Shown here: positions 7,465-18,258 of the stretch, piece after piece | Position numbering within the stretch: position 1 is the stretch's first letter | How the letters are laid out: every line of letters begins with the position of its first letter | Origin: Roseimicrobium sp. ORNL1 | GTDB taxonomy: Bacteria > Verrucomicrobiota > Verrucomicrobiia > Verrucomicrobiales > Verrucomicrobiaceae | Assembly: GCF_011044495.1 (NCBI RefSeq) | Contig: NZ_CP049143.1 | Location: 7,812,001 to 7,876,000 of the forward strand | Reading direction: 5' to 3' | DNA length: 64,000 nucleotides | Translations under genes and position numbers: made by a program | Notes under the pieces: generated by a model | The model's input: the letters and a program-made list of their open reading frames with translations, nothing else | Told to the model about the DNA's origin: nothing | Database searches by the model: none

Positions 7465-8355
7465 TCAGTGCGTCCTCGCATGCTGCCGGCGAAACAGCTG
7501 CGGGCTGGTCGCTTTGATCTGCTGGAACACGCGATTGAAATTCGAGATGGACTGGAACCCACTCGCGAAGGCAATCTCACTGACGCTTTGCGAAGTGTCC
7601 GTGAGCAGCTTGCAGGCTTGGGTGATGCGCAGCTCGCTGAGCAGGCGTGTGGGGGTGCGACCGGTGACGCGCTTGCAGTAGCGGCAGAAGGCAGCGCTGC
7701 TCATGCCCGCGGCCCGCGCCAGATCATCGAGCCCGATGGGATCCGCGAGATGACCGTAGATGAATTGATACACACGCCGCACGCGATCCGCGGCGTGATC
7801 ATCGCACGCGGGAAGATAGTGCTCACCAGCGAGGGGCCGCGTGTCGACCGTGCCATCAGACAGCGTCTGCAGGATGCCGAGCAAGGCGAGTAACTGATGC
7901 GAGCCTTCCTTCGCAGGTAGATGCTCCAGTTCCCTGGAAGCATGCGATGCGGTCCTGCCACCGAAGGCGAGACCGCGATGCGCTCGCTCGATCAGCTTTC
8001 TCCATGAAGCGGCCTCGGGCAAAGAAAGGAGCGAACTTCCCAAGCTCTCCTCTCGCAGATGCACCACGATGGCGCGTGCGCGTTCGCGGCCCTGCTTCGT
8101 CTTACCGGAAGTGGCGTGAGTGTGAGCATGGCTGTGCCAGTAGTGCGGCAGGTTTCCTGCGAGCAACACTAGGTCACCGGCGCGGAAGGATTCGAGATGA
8201 TCTCCCACACAGCGATCCCCGCTGCCTTCCAGGATCAACGTGAGCTCTGGCTCGGGATGGAAATGCCACGGCACGGTGAAGCGGGGCAGGTCAAAGGTCC
8301 GCACGAGGAATGACTCGTGACCGGTCCAATGCACATCTTCGAACTGCGCCCGCAT
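7465..8355 (-). CDS. AraC-family transcriptional regulator with N-terminal cupin
   Basis: From the ATG at 8355 the protein has 296 residues. An N-terminal cupin sensor holds HFHPEPELTLILEGSG near residues 30-45 and the second motif AGDLVLLAGNLPHYWHSH. The C-terminal 95 residues are a double helix-turn-helix AraC domain: DPIGLDDLARAAGMSSAAF as the first HTH, then SVSEIAFASGFQSISNFNR, the highly conserved second one. Such regulators bind a small ligand, often a sugar or organic acid, through the cupin. A longer frame would add 20 residues, but the family starts close to the chosen methionine. It is divergent, 124 bases from the ferritin-like gene, so it may control that gene. Confidence 0.9.
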   Translation of the reverse strand: MRAQFEDVHWTGHESFLVRTFDLPRFTVPWHFHPEPELTLILEGSGDRCVGDHLESFRAGDLVLLAGNLPHYWHSHAHTHATSGKTKQGRERARAIVVHLREESLGSSLLSLPEAASWRKLIERAHRGLAFGGRTASHASRELEHLPAKEGSHQLLALLGILQTLSDGTVDTRPLAGEHYLPACDDHAADRVRRVYQFIYGHLADPIGLDDLARAAGMSSAAFCRYCKRVTGRTPTRLLSELRITQACKLLTDTSQSVSEIAFASGFQSISNFNRVFQQIKATSPQLFRRQHARTH

Positions 8356-8479
8356 GAATGCTACTTTGCCAGTATTCTGTCCTGTCTGGCAAGGTTTGGC
8401 TGCCTGGGCGGTCAAAATCCGGGAAGCATCGGCAAACGGCAGTGTGGCCCGAAAGGACCGTGACCGGTAAAATCAGAAC

Positions 8480-9928
8480 ATGACTGCCATTGAATCCTTC
8501 AAGGCGAACTATCGCCCGTACAAGAACCTCCCCCCGCTGACCGGGCTGGCTTCGTTCGAGGACGCGATGAAGCCCGGACTTTCCATTGATGACTGCGTGG
8601 ACCGAGTGAAGCGCTATCATTTTGCGCTGAAGCGGCTCATGCAGATCTTCCAGTCCCGTCTCACCGCGGAGCCGGTCTATGAGCTGAAGATGGCCTTCAG
8701 CCTGCACTCGCACTACTGCGCGGAACATTGTGGCGCCATGCGTGAGCGTGTGGCGGAGATGCGCACGCCTCCATTGGGACTGGAGAAGATCCCGAACGAG
8801 CATCTCAAGGTGTTCTTCGATGAGATCCAGAATGCCCCCACTACGGAAGAGTTGGTCATCGGCATCTACGAGTATGCCATCCCCGCCTTGATCTGGGGCA
8901 TGCGCCGTCATCTGGATGCGACGCACCCAATTGCGGATCATCCAACGGTGCGCCTCCTGAAGTTTGCCCTCATGGAGATGGAGGAGGCAGAGCGCTACGG
9001 CGTGGAAGTGGTGCGTTGTCTGGTGGAGGACCTCCGCCGTGACGAGGTGCTGAAGTGGCAGAAGCTGCTCGAGCATCTCCTGCGTGCCGCGGGCGATCTT
9101 GATGGTTCCCAGGAGCCGCACATCGCGGAAGACCTGCAGCCCATCTACAGCGCGACTCCCTTCAAGTATGACGGCGTGCCGCAGCGCGATGATCGCTTCC
9201 CCGATCCGTACAACATGGGCGTGCATGCCGAGGAGTTCCTCTACGATCCGAAGTTCCGTGCCCGGGACAAGACGATGATGATGTACTACAAGCGGCTGCG
9301 TGAGATCGACGTGCCGGAGATGATGGCATCCATCCTCACCGAGACGACGGACAAGCCGTGGGGTTACTACCAGGACATGACGCGCCAACTCTGGGACGAG
9401 GCGCGCCATGCCATGATGGGCGAGATCGGCTTCGTGGCGAATGGCATCGACTGGCCGCGCCTCGTGCTGGTGAATCATACGTGGGCGCTTGGCCTGAACA
9501 CGCAGCTCAAGCCCTGGGAGCGGCACGCGGTGTTGTACTTCATCGAGCAGGGCTTGATGACCAAGACGGGCAAACGCTTCGAGTGGGAAGTGGGCACCGA
9601 GTCCGGCGATCCGCTGGCGCGCCTCTTCCAGGACTACGACTGGGCGGATGAGGTGCTGCACGCGTCCATCGGCAAGCAGTGGTATGTGAGCGCCTTCGGC
9701 GACCAGAAGCAGGCGATTGAGTACGGCAGCAACTGCTGGAGCAAGGTGCTCATCGGCTGGCGCGAGTGGCGGGACGAAGGGAAGACCGACCACTACAACT
9801 GGTGGCCGGATCTCTATGCTGAGTTTTGCTCACTCCACGGCCTGCAGCCGGACCCGGAGGCGATGGTGTACGATACTACGTATGAGACCACCCGCGCGGA
9901 TCTGGAGAAGCTGGCGGTGAGTGGGTAG
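8480..9928 (+). CDS. ferritin-like (putative di-metal) helical protein of unknown function
   Basis: A 482-residue, mostly helical, signal-less protein. Possible metal ligands are His76 and His78 (SLHSHYCAEH), Glu82, the Glu/Glu pair near 168-171 (LMEMEEAERY), Glu307-x2-His310 (LWDEARHAMMGE) and Glu391-x2-His394 (ADEVLHASIG). Two ExxH motifs on separate helices with lone glutamates between them is the pattern of ferritin-like di-iron or di-manganese proteins. The length is more than double a plain ferritin. The substrate is unknown; the divergent cupin-AraC regulator suggests metabolite-controlled expression. Family assignment is by motif pattern only. Confidence 0.6.
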   Translation: MTAIESFKANYRPYKNLPPLTGLASFEDAMKPGLSIDDCVDRVKRYHFALKRLMQIFQSRLTAEPVYELKMAFSLHSHYCAEHCGAMRERVAEMRTPPLGLEKIPNEHLKVFFDEIQNAPTTEELVIGIYEYAIPALIWGMRRHLDATHPIADHPTVRLLKFALMEMEEAERYGVEVVRCLVEDLRRDEVLKWQKLLEHLLRAAGDLDGSQEPHIAEDLQPIYSATPFKYDGVPQRDDRFPDPYNMGVHAEEFLYDPKFRARDKTMMMYYKRLREIDVPEMMASILTETTDKPWGYYQDMTRQLWDEARHAMMGEIGFVANGIDWPRLVLVNHTWALGLNTQLKPWERHAVLYFIEQGLMTKTGKRFEWEVGTESGDPLARLFQDYDWADEVLHASIGKQWYVSAFGDQKQAIEYGSNCWSKVLIGWREWRDEGKTDHYNWWPDLYAEFCSLHGLQPDPEAMVYDTTYETTRADLEKLAVSG

Positions 9929-9984
9929 GATAGGGTGATGGGCATAGTCTCACTATGCGACGCTAGAGAAGCAGGCCGCATTCA

Positions 9985-10172
9985 CGACAGATCCGGATAC
10001 TGTGACGCGCAGCGTCCTTGGACTGCGGCAGCCTGCTGCGGCGATGGTGGCATGCGCTCGTAGGGCGACGTGTCTGGAAAAGCTTGGCGACTTCGTCGCG
10101 GTGCAGCGTGCAGCAGGCTGCACTTTAGGAAAGCGGCAGCAGGGCTGCACGCAGTCCAAGGCCTTCGGCACC
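9985..10172. repeat. mirrored-hairpin element, copy 1 (upstream of tkt)
   Basis: The sequence is clearly homologous to 12542-12760. The core is bounded by CCTTGGACTGCG (10016-10027) and its inverse CGCAGTCCAAGG (10150-10161). Hairpins in order: GACGC-GCA-GCGTC, GCAGC-CT-GCTGC, GCGAC-TTC-GTCGC at the centre, GTGCAGC-AG-GCTGCAC, GCAGC-AGG-GCTGC, GCC-TTC-GGC. Relative to copy 2 it lacks about 31 bases that hold one left-hand hairpin. It occupies much of the 497-base gap 9929-10425; no gene is seen in the rest, only a small hairpin GCATAGT-CTC-ACTATGC at 9942-9958 without a T-run. Confidence 0.75.
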
Positions 10173-10425
10173 ACTTCCGTACCCCTAGTCTAGCGTTCGT
10201 CCGTCCGAGCCTGCTTGAGGTACGCAGCCGCTGAAGTGCGCTAAACCGCTCCTTTGGTCCCATTTCCCCTTCCTCCACTGTGACCAACGGTTCACCCGAA
10301 GCCGCTTGCCGGAGGGGTGGGCAGGGGTCCACTTCGCCCTTGCAGATCGGCCCTGTTGCGGTAGGTAGCCAGCCCTTTTTCCGCATCCTTCCGGCACTCC
10401 TCGCACCCACCCCAAACACACGTAA

Positions 10426-12405
10426 ATGAATAAAGCTATCCTCCAGAAAGCCGCCAATGAAGCCCGTGGCATTGCCATGGACGCGGTGCACAAGTGCCAG
10501 TCCGGCCACCTCGGCTTGCCGCTCGGCGCGGCGGAAATCGGCGCCGTCCTCTTCGGGGAAATGCTCCAGTGCGACCCGACCGACCCGAAGTGGCTCAATC
10601 GCGACCGCTTCATCCTGAGCGCGGGCCACGGCTCCATGTTCATCTACACATGGCTGCACCTCGCGGGTTATGACCTGCCGATGAAGGAGCTGGAGAACTT
10701 CCGCCAGCTTCACAGCCGCACCCCCGGACACCCGGAGTCCTTTGAGACTGTGGGCGTGGAGTGCACCACCGGCCCCCTTGGCCAGGGCGTGGCAAACGCG
10801 GTTGGTTTCGCCATCAGCGGCAAGATGGCCGCGGCGAAGTACAACACCGCCGACTTCAAGCTCCTCGACAACCACATCTTCGTCCTTGCCGGTGACGGCT
10901 GCCTTCAGGAGGGCGTGGCCCGTGAAGCCGTGGCCTTCGCCGGTCACAACGGTCTGGACAACCTGATCCTCATCTACGATTCCAACGACGTCACCCTCGA
11001 CGCGATGGCCAAGCTCACCCAGAGCGAAGACACCGCCAAGGTGTACGAAGGCCTCGGCTGGGATGTCATCACCATCGACGGCCATAGCTTCGGCGACATC
11101 TACAGCGCCATCGACCGCGCGAAGACGAGCAACAACAACAAGCCCAAGATCATCATCGCCAAGACCGAGATCGGTCGCGGTATTCCTGAAGTGGCCGGCA
11201 CTGCCAAGGCCCACGGTGAAGGTGGCGCCAAGTTCGTGGACGCCGCGCGCGCCGCGCTGGGCCTCCCCGCTGACCAGCACTTCTTCGTGAGCGATGAAGT
11301 GAAGGCCCACTTCGCTGAGCTGAAGGAAAAGCGCATCGCCGCGAATGCCGAGTGGCAGAAGCGTTTCGAAGCTTGGGGCAAGGCGAATCCTGAGCTCAAG
11401 GCCCAGCTCGACGACGCCATCAATCACAAGTACACCGCGGAAGAGCTGCTGAAGCTCATCCCCGAGTATCCCGCAGAAGGCAAGGCCGCGACCCGCAACA
11501 GTGGTGGCGAAATCCTGAACCATCTGGCGAAGGCGATCCCGCACATGATCACGGGCAGCGCTGACCTCTTCGGCTCGACGAAGAACTACATCAAGGACGG
11601 CGGCGACTTCTCCAAGAACACGCCCACCGGCCGCAACCTGTGGTTCGGTATTCGTGAGCATGCCATGGCCGCCATGGTGAACGGCATCAAGTACGACGGC
11701 CTCTTCCGCGCCAGCAGCGCCACCTTCCTGGTGTTCGCTGACTACTGCCGCGCTTCCATGCGTATCGCCGCGCTGGCCAAGCTTCCCGCGACCTACATCT
11801 TCACGCACGACTCCGTGGGTGTGGGTGAAGACGGCCCGACCCACCAGCCGGTGGAAACGGTGAGCGGTCTGCGCCTCATCCCGAATCTCGACGTCATCCG
11901 CCCCGGCGATGCCGAAGAGTGCGCCGCTGCCTTTGCCGCTGCGTTCAGCCGTCCGGATGGCCCCACGCTCCTCGCGCTTACCCGTCAGGACATCCCGCAT
12001 CAGGGCAGCGCCAGCGCCGCCGCGCGTCGCGAAGGCACCCTCAAGGGTGGCTATGTGCTGGTGAAGGAAAAGGGTGACCTCAAGACCATCCTCCTCGCGA
12101 GCGGTTCCGAAGTGCAGCACGTGGTGGATGCCGCGAAGCAGCTCGGTGATGGCGTTCGTGTCGTCAGCGTCCCCTGCTTTGAGCGCTTTGACCGCCAGTC
12201 CGAAGCTTACCGCAACGAAGTGCTTCCGCCTTCCTGCACGAAGCGCGTCGCCATAGAGGCCGGTGTGTCCGCCCTGTGGTGGAAGTACGTCGGTACCGAA
12301 GGCAAGGTGCTCGGCATCGACCGCTTCGGTATCAGCGCCCCTGGCAACACGGTCATGAAGGAACTCGGCATGACCGCCGAAGCCGTGGTGAAGGCCGCGA
12401 GCTAG
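10426..12405 (+). CDS. tkt: transketolase
   Basis: Transketolase moves two-carbon ketol units between sugar phosphates in the pentose phosphate pathway, using thiamine diphosphate and a divalent cation. The 659-residue length is typical. The N-terminal domain has [37 protein letters not shown] and the ThDP/metal motif GDGCLQEG followed by YDSNDVTLD. The pyrimidine domain has [17 protein letters not shown] near residue 465, and RQDIPHQ precedes the C-terminal domain. The ATG at 10426 matches the family start ([21 protein letters not shown]). It stands alone, with a strong terminator and an intergenic mirrored-hairpin element on each side. Confidence 0.97.
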   Translation: MNKAILQKAANEARGIAMDAVHKCQSGHLGLPLGAAEIGAVLFGEMLQCDPTDPKWLNRDRFILSAGHGSMFIYTWLHLAGYDLPMKELENFRQLHSRTPGHPESFETVGVECTTGPLGQGVANAVGFAISGKMAAAKYNTADFKLLDNHIFVLAGDGCLQEGVAREAVAFAGHNGLDNLILIYDSNDVTLDAMAKLTQSEDTAKVYEGLGWDVITIDGHSFGDIYSAIDRAKTSNNNKPKIIIAKTEIGRGIPEVAGTAKAHGEGGAKFVDAARAALGLPADQHFFVSDEVKAHFAELKEKRIAANAEWQKRFEAWGKANPELKAQLDDAINHKYTAEELLKLIPEYPAEGKAATRNSGGEILNHLAKAIPHMITGSADLFGSTKNYIKDGGDFSKNTPTGRNLWFGIREHAMAAMVNGIKYDGLFRASSATFLVFADYCRASMRIAALAKLPATYIFTHDSVGVGEDGPTHQPVETVSGLRLIPNLDVIRPGDAEECAAAFAAAFSRPDGPTLLALTRQDIPHQGSASAAARREGTLKGGYVLVKEKGDLKTILLASGSEVQHVVDAAKQLGDGVRVVSVPCFERFDRQSEAYRNEVLPPSCTKRVAIEAGVSALWWKYVGTEGKVLGIDRFGISAPGNTVMKELGMTAEAVVKAAS

Positions 12406-12461
12406 GCAGCAGCAACGCTGCGAGGCAGAGATACCTCGCTGCAATAGCATCAGACTTTGTG

Positions 12462-12493
12462 AAACGGGAAGCTGGAGACGGCTTCCCGTTTTT
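12462..12493 (+). terminator. rho-independent terminator of tkt
   Basis: Stem AACGGGAAGC (12463-12472) pairs with GCTTCCCGTT (12481-12490) around an 8-base loop and ends in TTTTT (12489-12493). Confidence 0.9.
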
Positions 12494-12541
12494 CTGTTAT
12501 GGTGTGGAATGCTTCAGGATTGGAAAGCAGCGTGATACACG

Positions 12542-12760
12542 CGACAGATCCAGATGCTGTGACGCGAAGCGTCCTTGGACTGCGCGCAGCCCTGCTGCCG
12601 CTTTCCAGAGTCCACAGCCTGCTGTGGCGGTGGTGATATTCGCTCATAGGGTGATGCGTCCAGAGAAGCTTGGCGACCTCGTCGCGATGAAGCGTGCAGC
12701 AGGCTGCACTTCAGGAAAGCGGCAGCAGGGCTGCACGCAGTCCAAGGTGGCTTCGCCACA
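12542..12760. repeat. mirrored-hairpin element, copy 2 (downstream of tkt)
   Basis: The fuller copy of the element near 10 kb, in the same orientation. Seven hairpins are arranged symmetrically: GACGC-GAA-GCGTC (12561-12573), GCAGC-CCT-GCTGC (12586-12598), CCACAGC-CT-GCTGTGG (12612-12627), the centre GCGAC-CTC-GTCGC (12673-12685), GTGCAGC-AG-GCTGCAC (12694-12709), GCAGC-AGG-GCTGC (12722-12734) and GTGGC-TTC-GCCAC (12747-12759). Left and right members mirror each other. With the tkt terminator it fills the 418-base gap 12406-12823; no gene is seen there. Confidence 0.75.
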
Positions 12761-12810
12761 CAAGTTTCCCTATGGGCGGGTGGTGATGTAGCAACTCCGC
12801 AAGACTCAAT

Positions 12811-12844
12811 AAGGTGGAATTGGCTACGCCACCAATCCCACCTT
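12811..12844 (-). terminator. stem-loop at the 3' end of the DUF1501 gene
   Basis: AAGGTGG (12811-12817) pairs with CCACCTT (12838-12844), extended inward by ATTGG/CCAAT. It overlaps the stop codon at 12824-12826 and has no long T-run, so terminator function is uncertain. Confidence 0.4.
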
Positions 12845-14044
12845 GCCGAACTCGCACTTGGGAAACACGGCGCTGGCTGCGGCCGCGTCCAGCCCCAAGG
12901 AACCACGCAACACCTCCGCAAACACACTGCGGTAGTCGTGTTGGATCTGCATGCCGCCGGGGCCGGCGGGGGATTCGTTTTCCACGACACAAGGCCACTT
13001 GCCGAGGATGCGACCGCCTTGGATGCGGTTGCTCAGGGTCATCAAGGCGAAGCCGCGGCCGTGGTCGGTGCCGAGGGAGGCGTTCTCGTAGATGCGGCGG
13101 CCGAATTCGGTGGTGACCATCACGGTGAAACTGCCGCGCTGGTCCTTGAGATCGGCATCAAAAGCGGCGAGACCTTCGGCGAGAACGCGGGCGCGTTCGG
13201 CCTGGAAGCTATCCGTGGTGCCTTGGAAGAAATGCGTGTCCCAGCCACCGACATCGATGCACGCGACCTCGAGGCCGACGTGTGCTTTGATCAATCGAGC
13301 AATCTCGCGCATGCCATTGCCAAAACTGTCCTTGGGATACTTCGCATCATTTGCCGGTTTGTAGCCGCCTTCTTGAAGCGCGCTGACACGTTTGAAGAGG
13401 TCCAGTGTCTCGCGACCCTGTGTCCCCAACATCGTGACATCGGCGCCGTACATGGCGGCGAGTACAGCAGCTGCGGCATCCGGTTTGCCAGAGGGCGTGC
13501 GGATGGCGATTTCTTCGAGCGATTGCATCACGCTCGCGACGGGTGCGCCGCGCAGGCTTTCCGGAAGCGCAGTTCCGAGCGCGACGGCGCTCAAGGGACC
13601 GAGCTTCGTATTCGCGCGGGTGCGGAGATAACGTCCCAGCCAGCCACCCCCTGCAGCGGAGGCTGCCATGGAATCGCCGTGCTCCATCTGATCCTGGCAC
13701 TCGAAGTGAGAGCCGGTGGTGTTGTCCGTGCCCACGGCTTGCACGATGGCGAGTCGGCCCTCAGAGAACTTCTCGTGTAGCGGCCGCAAGGCGGGGTGAA
13801 ACGCATAACGGTCATCAAGGCGGACGGCGCGTGACTTGTCTGCGTCACCGGTGGGCGCCTTGATGGCGATGGTTGGGCGAGCTTTGTAATAGCTGTCGTC
13901 CGCGTACGGCACGACGAGATTCATGGTATCCGCACCACCGCGCAGGAAGACCACGATCAGTGTGTGACGACCGGCGTCCTCCACTGCCGGAGCAGCAGCC
14001 ACGGCGAGCTTCGAAAGCAGGGCGCGTCGGGTGAAAGAGGACAT
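12824..14044 (-). CDS. DUF1501 domain-containing secreted protein
   Basis: From the ATG at 14044 the protein has 406 residues. It starts with a twin-arginine-like leader (SSFTRRALLSKLAVAAAPAV) and then HTLIVVFLRGGADTMNLVVPY, the hallmark opening of DUF1501 proteins. Further family traits are FHPALRPLHEKFSEGRLAIVQAVG, GGWLGRYLRT and the late GGWDTHFFQG and TTEFGRR segments, an alkaline-phosphatase-like core. DUF1501 proteins are abundant in Planctomycetota and Verrucomicrobiota, almost always beside a DUF1800 or DUF1549 gene as here; their biochemical role is not established. The upstream in-frame ATG at 14104 would put 20 residues before the leader and is disfavoured. It ends an operon of three minus-strand genes. 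Confidence 0.85.
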   Translation of the reverse strand: MSSFTRRALLSKLAVAAAPAVEDAGRHTLIVVFLRGGADTMNLVVPYADDSYYKARPTIAIKAPTGDADKSRAVRLDDRYAFHPALRPLHEKFSEGRLAIVQAVGTDNTTGSHFECQDQMEHGDSMAASAAGGGWLGRYLRTRANTKLGPLSAVALGTALPESLRGAPVASVMQSLEEIAIRTPSGKPDAAAAVLAAMYGADVTMLGTQGRETLDLFKRVSALQEGGYKPANDAKYPKDSFGNGMREIARLIKAHVGLEVACIDVGGWDTHFFQGTTDSFQAERARVLAEGLAAFDADLKDQRGSFTVMVTTEFGRRIYENASLGTDHGRGFALMTLSNRIQGGRILGKWPCVVENESPAGPGGMQIQHDYRSVFAEVLRGSLGLDAAAASAVFPKCEFGKVGLVA

Positions 14045-14063
14045 GATGGAAATGGATACAGTG

Positions 14064-15677
14064 TTAGCAACGCTGGAATGCCGGCGACGCGAGGATGAGT
14101 GCAAGAAGGTCCGCCTCGTCCTCCACGGATTGCAGGGCGGTGAGTTCGGCTTCCGCGGGTTTGCGACCGATGCAGTGGGCGAAGAGTACGGCTGCTTTGT
14201 CTTTATCCGTGGAGTCCTTGCGAATGCCCAGTGCCTTTCGCAAGGGCGGACCCTGGGTCTTCACATCGGGAACAAATCCGCCGCCGAGAGCGAAGGCAAA
14301 GTTCCAGCGCCACAACAAGGTGCCCAGCCAGGGTGTCTCTTCATCGGGATAACCATCGGGCGTGGGATGGCGGAAGAGCGGCTGTCCGAGGGGGTGCAGG
14401 TAGCTCACCAGTGCGATGCGCGGTGGCTTGCTTTGGATCGCTTGTGCGGCCTGACCGGCGGGATCATCGCGGCGTCCCACATAACTGCTTTCCACATCCG
14501 CGGCCATCGCACGCAGGGAGGAGACGATGAAGCGGAAGGGGCGCTTCAAGAGCTGGCCACGTGCATTCGCGAACTCTTCACTCTGGAACAGCACGCGCAG
14601 GGTGCTTTTGATATCACCCGACGTGCGGGTGAATTCAGCGGCGACCTTGTCCACGGCACTCTGCGGGGGCTCATGGCTGATGAAGCGGCGGCAGAGTTTC
14701 TGGGAGATGTACTTCGCGGTGGACGGATGCGCACAGACGATGTCCACCACACGCTCCAGGTCCTTCTCCCCTCCCCCGGCAGCGATGGCGTGTCCGAGGA
14801 CGTCCTTCGTGTCGTTGTCGTGCCATTCCTTCTTGAAGTACGTCGTGCCACGCTGTGCCTTGAAGGGATTGAGCGCATCTGCCATGCGCATCTTCAGGTC
14901 CACGGTCCATCCGCTCAGGCACCGTGCGGCTTCGTAGATGTCTTTTTGCGTGTAGCCACCGTTCACGCCCATGGTGTGCAACTCCATGAGCTCGCGGGCG
15001 TAGTTCTCATTCGGTACCGGACTCTTCTTCGTGACCTTGTTGTCGCGGCCATCGAGGTAGGTGAGCATCGCTGGCGACTTCGCGGAGGCGAGGATGAGAT
15101 CGCGGAACTTGCCGAGGGCATGCGCGCGGATCACATCGCGATCATCGGAAGGTCGCAGGTAGATGCAGTCCGTCTTCTCGAGATCGATGTTGAGGTGGTC
15201 TCCCCAAAACTCGACCATCGCTTCGAAGAGTTGCCGCTTGGAATAGACGGCGCGCAAGACGGCATGACGCGTGAGTTCATCACGCAGGACTTCCTTGCGA
15301 AACTCCCACGCATTGCCCGCATCCATGTAGAGGGATTCGAACCACTCAGCGCGTAGATTCGCGGCAGAGTCATCGATGCGTTCCGGATGGAGTTGCTCCT
15401 CCAGCCAGGCGTCGCGACCTGTCTTCTTCACTTCGGCGAGTTCACCCGGCCATGGACCGTAGCCGGCGCGGGAGAGCAGGTGGAAGTCCGGGTCAATCTC
15501 CGCGCTCTGAGTGGGTGTGAGCGTGGTGGGAATGGACTGCCCCATCTGCTGGCCGAAGAAGGCCGTGGAGCGTTCGCAACCGGTGAGCGCGGCCGCAGTG
15601 CCTGCCAGCGCTGCTTTGAAGAGCGAGCGCCGTGAGGTCGAGGTGCTTGTGCCGGTAGATGTGCCGTCCGTGGACAT
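14064..15677 (-). CDS. DUF1800 domain-containing protein, putative Tat lipoprotein
   Basis: The 537-residue frame from the ATG at 15677 begins with a Ser/Thr-rich stretch, then SRRSLFKAALAGTAAALTGC, a twin-arginine leader with a lipobox (LTGC), so an exported lipoprotein is likely. The body shows DUF1800 traits: LLSRAGYGPWPGELAEVKK, the long helical domain with VEFWGDHLNI, NENYARELMELHTMGVNGGYT and AARCLSGWTVD. Upstream start candidates are a TTG at 15704, which would overlap the preceding gene by 8 bases. It sits 19 bases before the DUF1501 gene. DUF1800 and DUF1501 products are assumed to act together on the cell exterior, but no function is proven. Confidence 0.85.
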   Translation of the reverse strand: MSTDGTSTGTSTSTSRRSLFKAALAGTAAALTGCERSTAFFGQQMGQSIPTTLTPTQSAEIDPDFHLLSRAGYGPWPGELAEVKKTGRDAWLEEQLHPERIDDSAANLRAEWFESLYMDAGNAWEFRKEVLRDELTRHAVLRAVYSKRQLFEAMVEFWGDHLNIDLEKTDCIYLRPSDDRDVIRAHALGKFRDLILASAKSPAMLTYLDGRDNKVTKKSPVPNENYARELMELHTMGVNGGYTQKDIYEAARCLSGWTVDLKMRMADALNPFKAQRGTTYFKKEWHDNDTKDVLGHAIAAGGGEKDLERVVDIVCAHPSTAKYISQKLCRRFISHEPPQSAVDKVAAEFTRTSGDIKSTLRVLFQSEEFANARGQLLKRPFRFIVSSLRAMAADVESSYVGRRDDPAGQAAQAIQSKPPRIALVSYLHPLGQPLFRHPTPDGYPDEETPWLGTLLWRWNFAFALGGGFVPDVKTQGPPLRKALGIRKDSTDKDKAAVLFAHCIGRKPAEAELTALQSVEDEADLLALILASPAFQRC

Positions 15678-15696
15678 GGCAGGAGCAAAAGGGGAA

Positions 15697-16290
15697 TCAG
15701 GCAACAGCCTGCGGGAGCGGCGGGGCGTTTGCCGGAAGGGGTGAAGCCGCGGCCGGCAGAGGTGCCGGGGTGCTCACTGGCGCGGCGACTGAAGCGGGCT
15801 GCGGTTCCAACTGCGGTACGCGCAGGAACCACATCCGCACGCGAATGCCCAGACCGATGGCGAGCAGCACCGCGAAAAGCACATACCAGCCGATGAAGGG
15901 AATGGCCAGAACCCCGGCCACCACGAGGCCCCCACGCCAGAGCGCACGCCAGGCTTCATCTCCCGTGCAGCCGGGCCAGAGGCGACCGCCGATATGCAGT
16001 GCCAAGCCCGTCAGTCCCGCAAGACCCCAGATGGCCACCAGGCTGGCAACCGCCACTCCGATGATACCGCCCACCTGGCCAGTCTTCCCGCCTCTAATGA
16101 GAAGGGTGAGCGTGAGGGCGAATACTGGGACGCCGATGAGGAAGTTCACCAGTAGACCACGCGAGGCTGCGGCGCGGGATTTTTCCGTCATCACAGGCCA
16201 CATCCCGCGGCAGAAGAGCCAGAACGCCGGGAGCCCGAAAAGGACCCCAAGCCCAATGAGGAGGTAGAAGAACTGTTGTGAGAAGAGCAT
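15697..16290 (-). CDS. small integral membrane protein with Pro/Ala tail
   Basis: The 197-residue protein has about four hydrophobic segments: residues 6-28, 46-65, 72-98 and 118-148. Its C-terminus of about 45 residues is composed of Pro, Ala and Ser (PAPLPAAASPLPANAPPLP), similar in composition to the SecG tail in this window. I recognise no family. It is the first gene of the minus-strand unit with DUF1800 and DUF1501, which suggests a membrane partner for those exported proteins; this is inference from order only. Confidence 0.7.
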   Translation of the reverse strand: MLFSQQFFYLLIGLGVLFGLPAFWLFCRGMWPVMTEKSRAAASRGLLVNFLIGVPVFALTLTLLIRGGKTGQVGGIIGVAVASLVAIWGLAGLTGLALHIGGRLWPGCTGDEAWRALWRGGLVVAGVLAIPFIGWYVLFAVLLAIGLGIRVRMWFLRVPQLEPQPASVAAPVSTPAPLPAAASPLPANAPPLPQAVA

Positions 16291-16378
16291 GGCCGTGAGC
16301 GGTGGGTGGTTGCAGGGTGTGACGCTGCTGGAGTGGGACGGTTACAGCGGGGTGCTTGTTTCACGGCATGGGCCCAAC

Positions 16379-16412
16379 AAAAAACCAAGCACCGGGACCG
16401 ATGCTTGGTTTT
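16379..16412 (-). terminator. terminator downstream of ilvD
   Basis: Stem AAAACCAAGCA (16381-16391) pairs with TGCTTGGTTTT (16402-16412). On the minus strand it ends in six T (16384-16379), matching ilvD. Its near-symmetry may also stop plus-strand transcription. Confidence 0.85.
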
Positions 16413-16438
16413 CAGAAGTTCTCGATGGAACAGGCAGA

Positions 16439-18163
<1,725 letters not shown>

Positions 18164-18258
18164 GGGGAATGGGTGGGTGAGCGTGAGCTGGGCTAGGCTG
18201 GGCCGGTAAGATGGGGCGATTCGTCCGGCGTGCAAGCACTCGCGAGGCGACGGGCGGC

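Noticed and set aside
9942-9958. GCATAGT-CTC-ACTATGC hairpin after the ferritin-like gene
   Set aside because: A seven-base stem without a following T-run; not supported as a terminator.
9982-12450. Very long open frame on the minus strand opposite transketolase
   Set aside because: It mirrors a strongly conserved plus-strand enzyme, is a by-product of high GC third positions, and encodes no recognisable domain. Similar antisense frames over the ferritin-like gene (8291-9793), gpmI (32023-33501), the RND genes (35268-39720) and the secG tail (991-2593) were rejected for the same reason.
9985-12760. Repeat pair flanking tkt considered as ends of a composite transposon
   Set aside because: The copies are in the same orientation, there is no transposase between them, and each copy is itself a complete palindrome.
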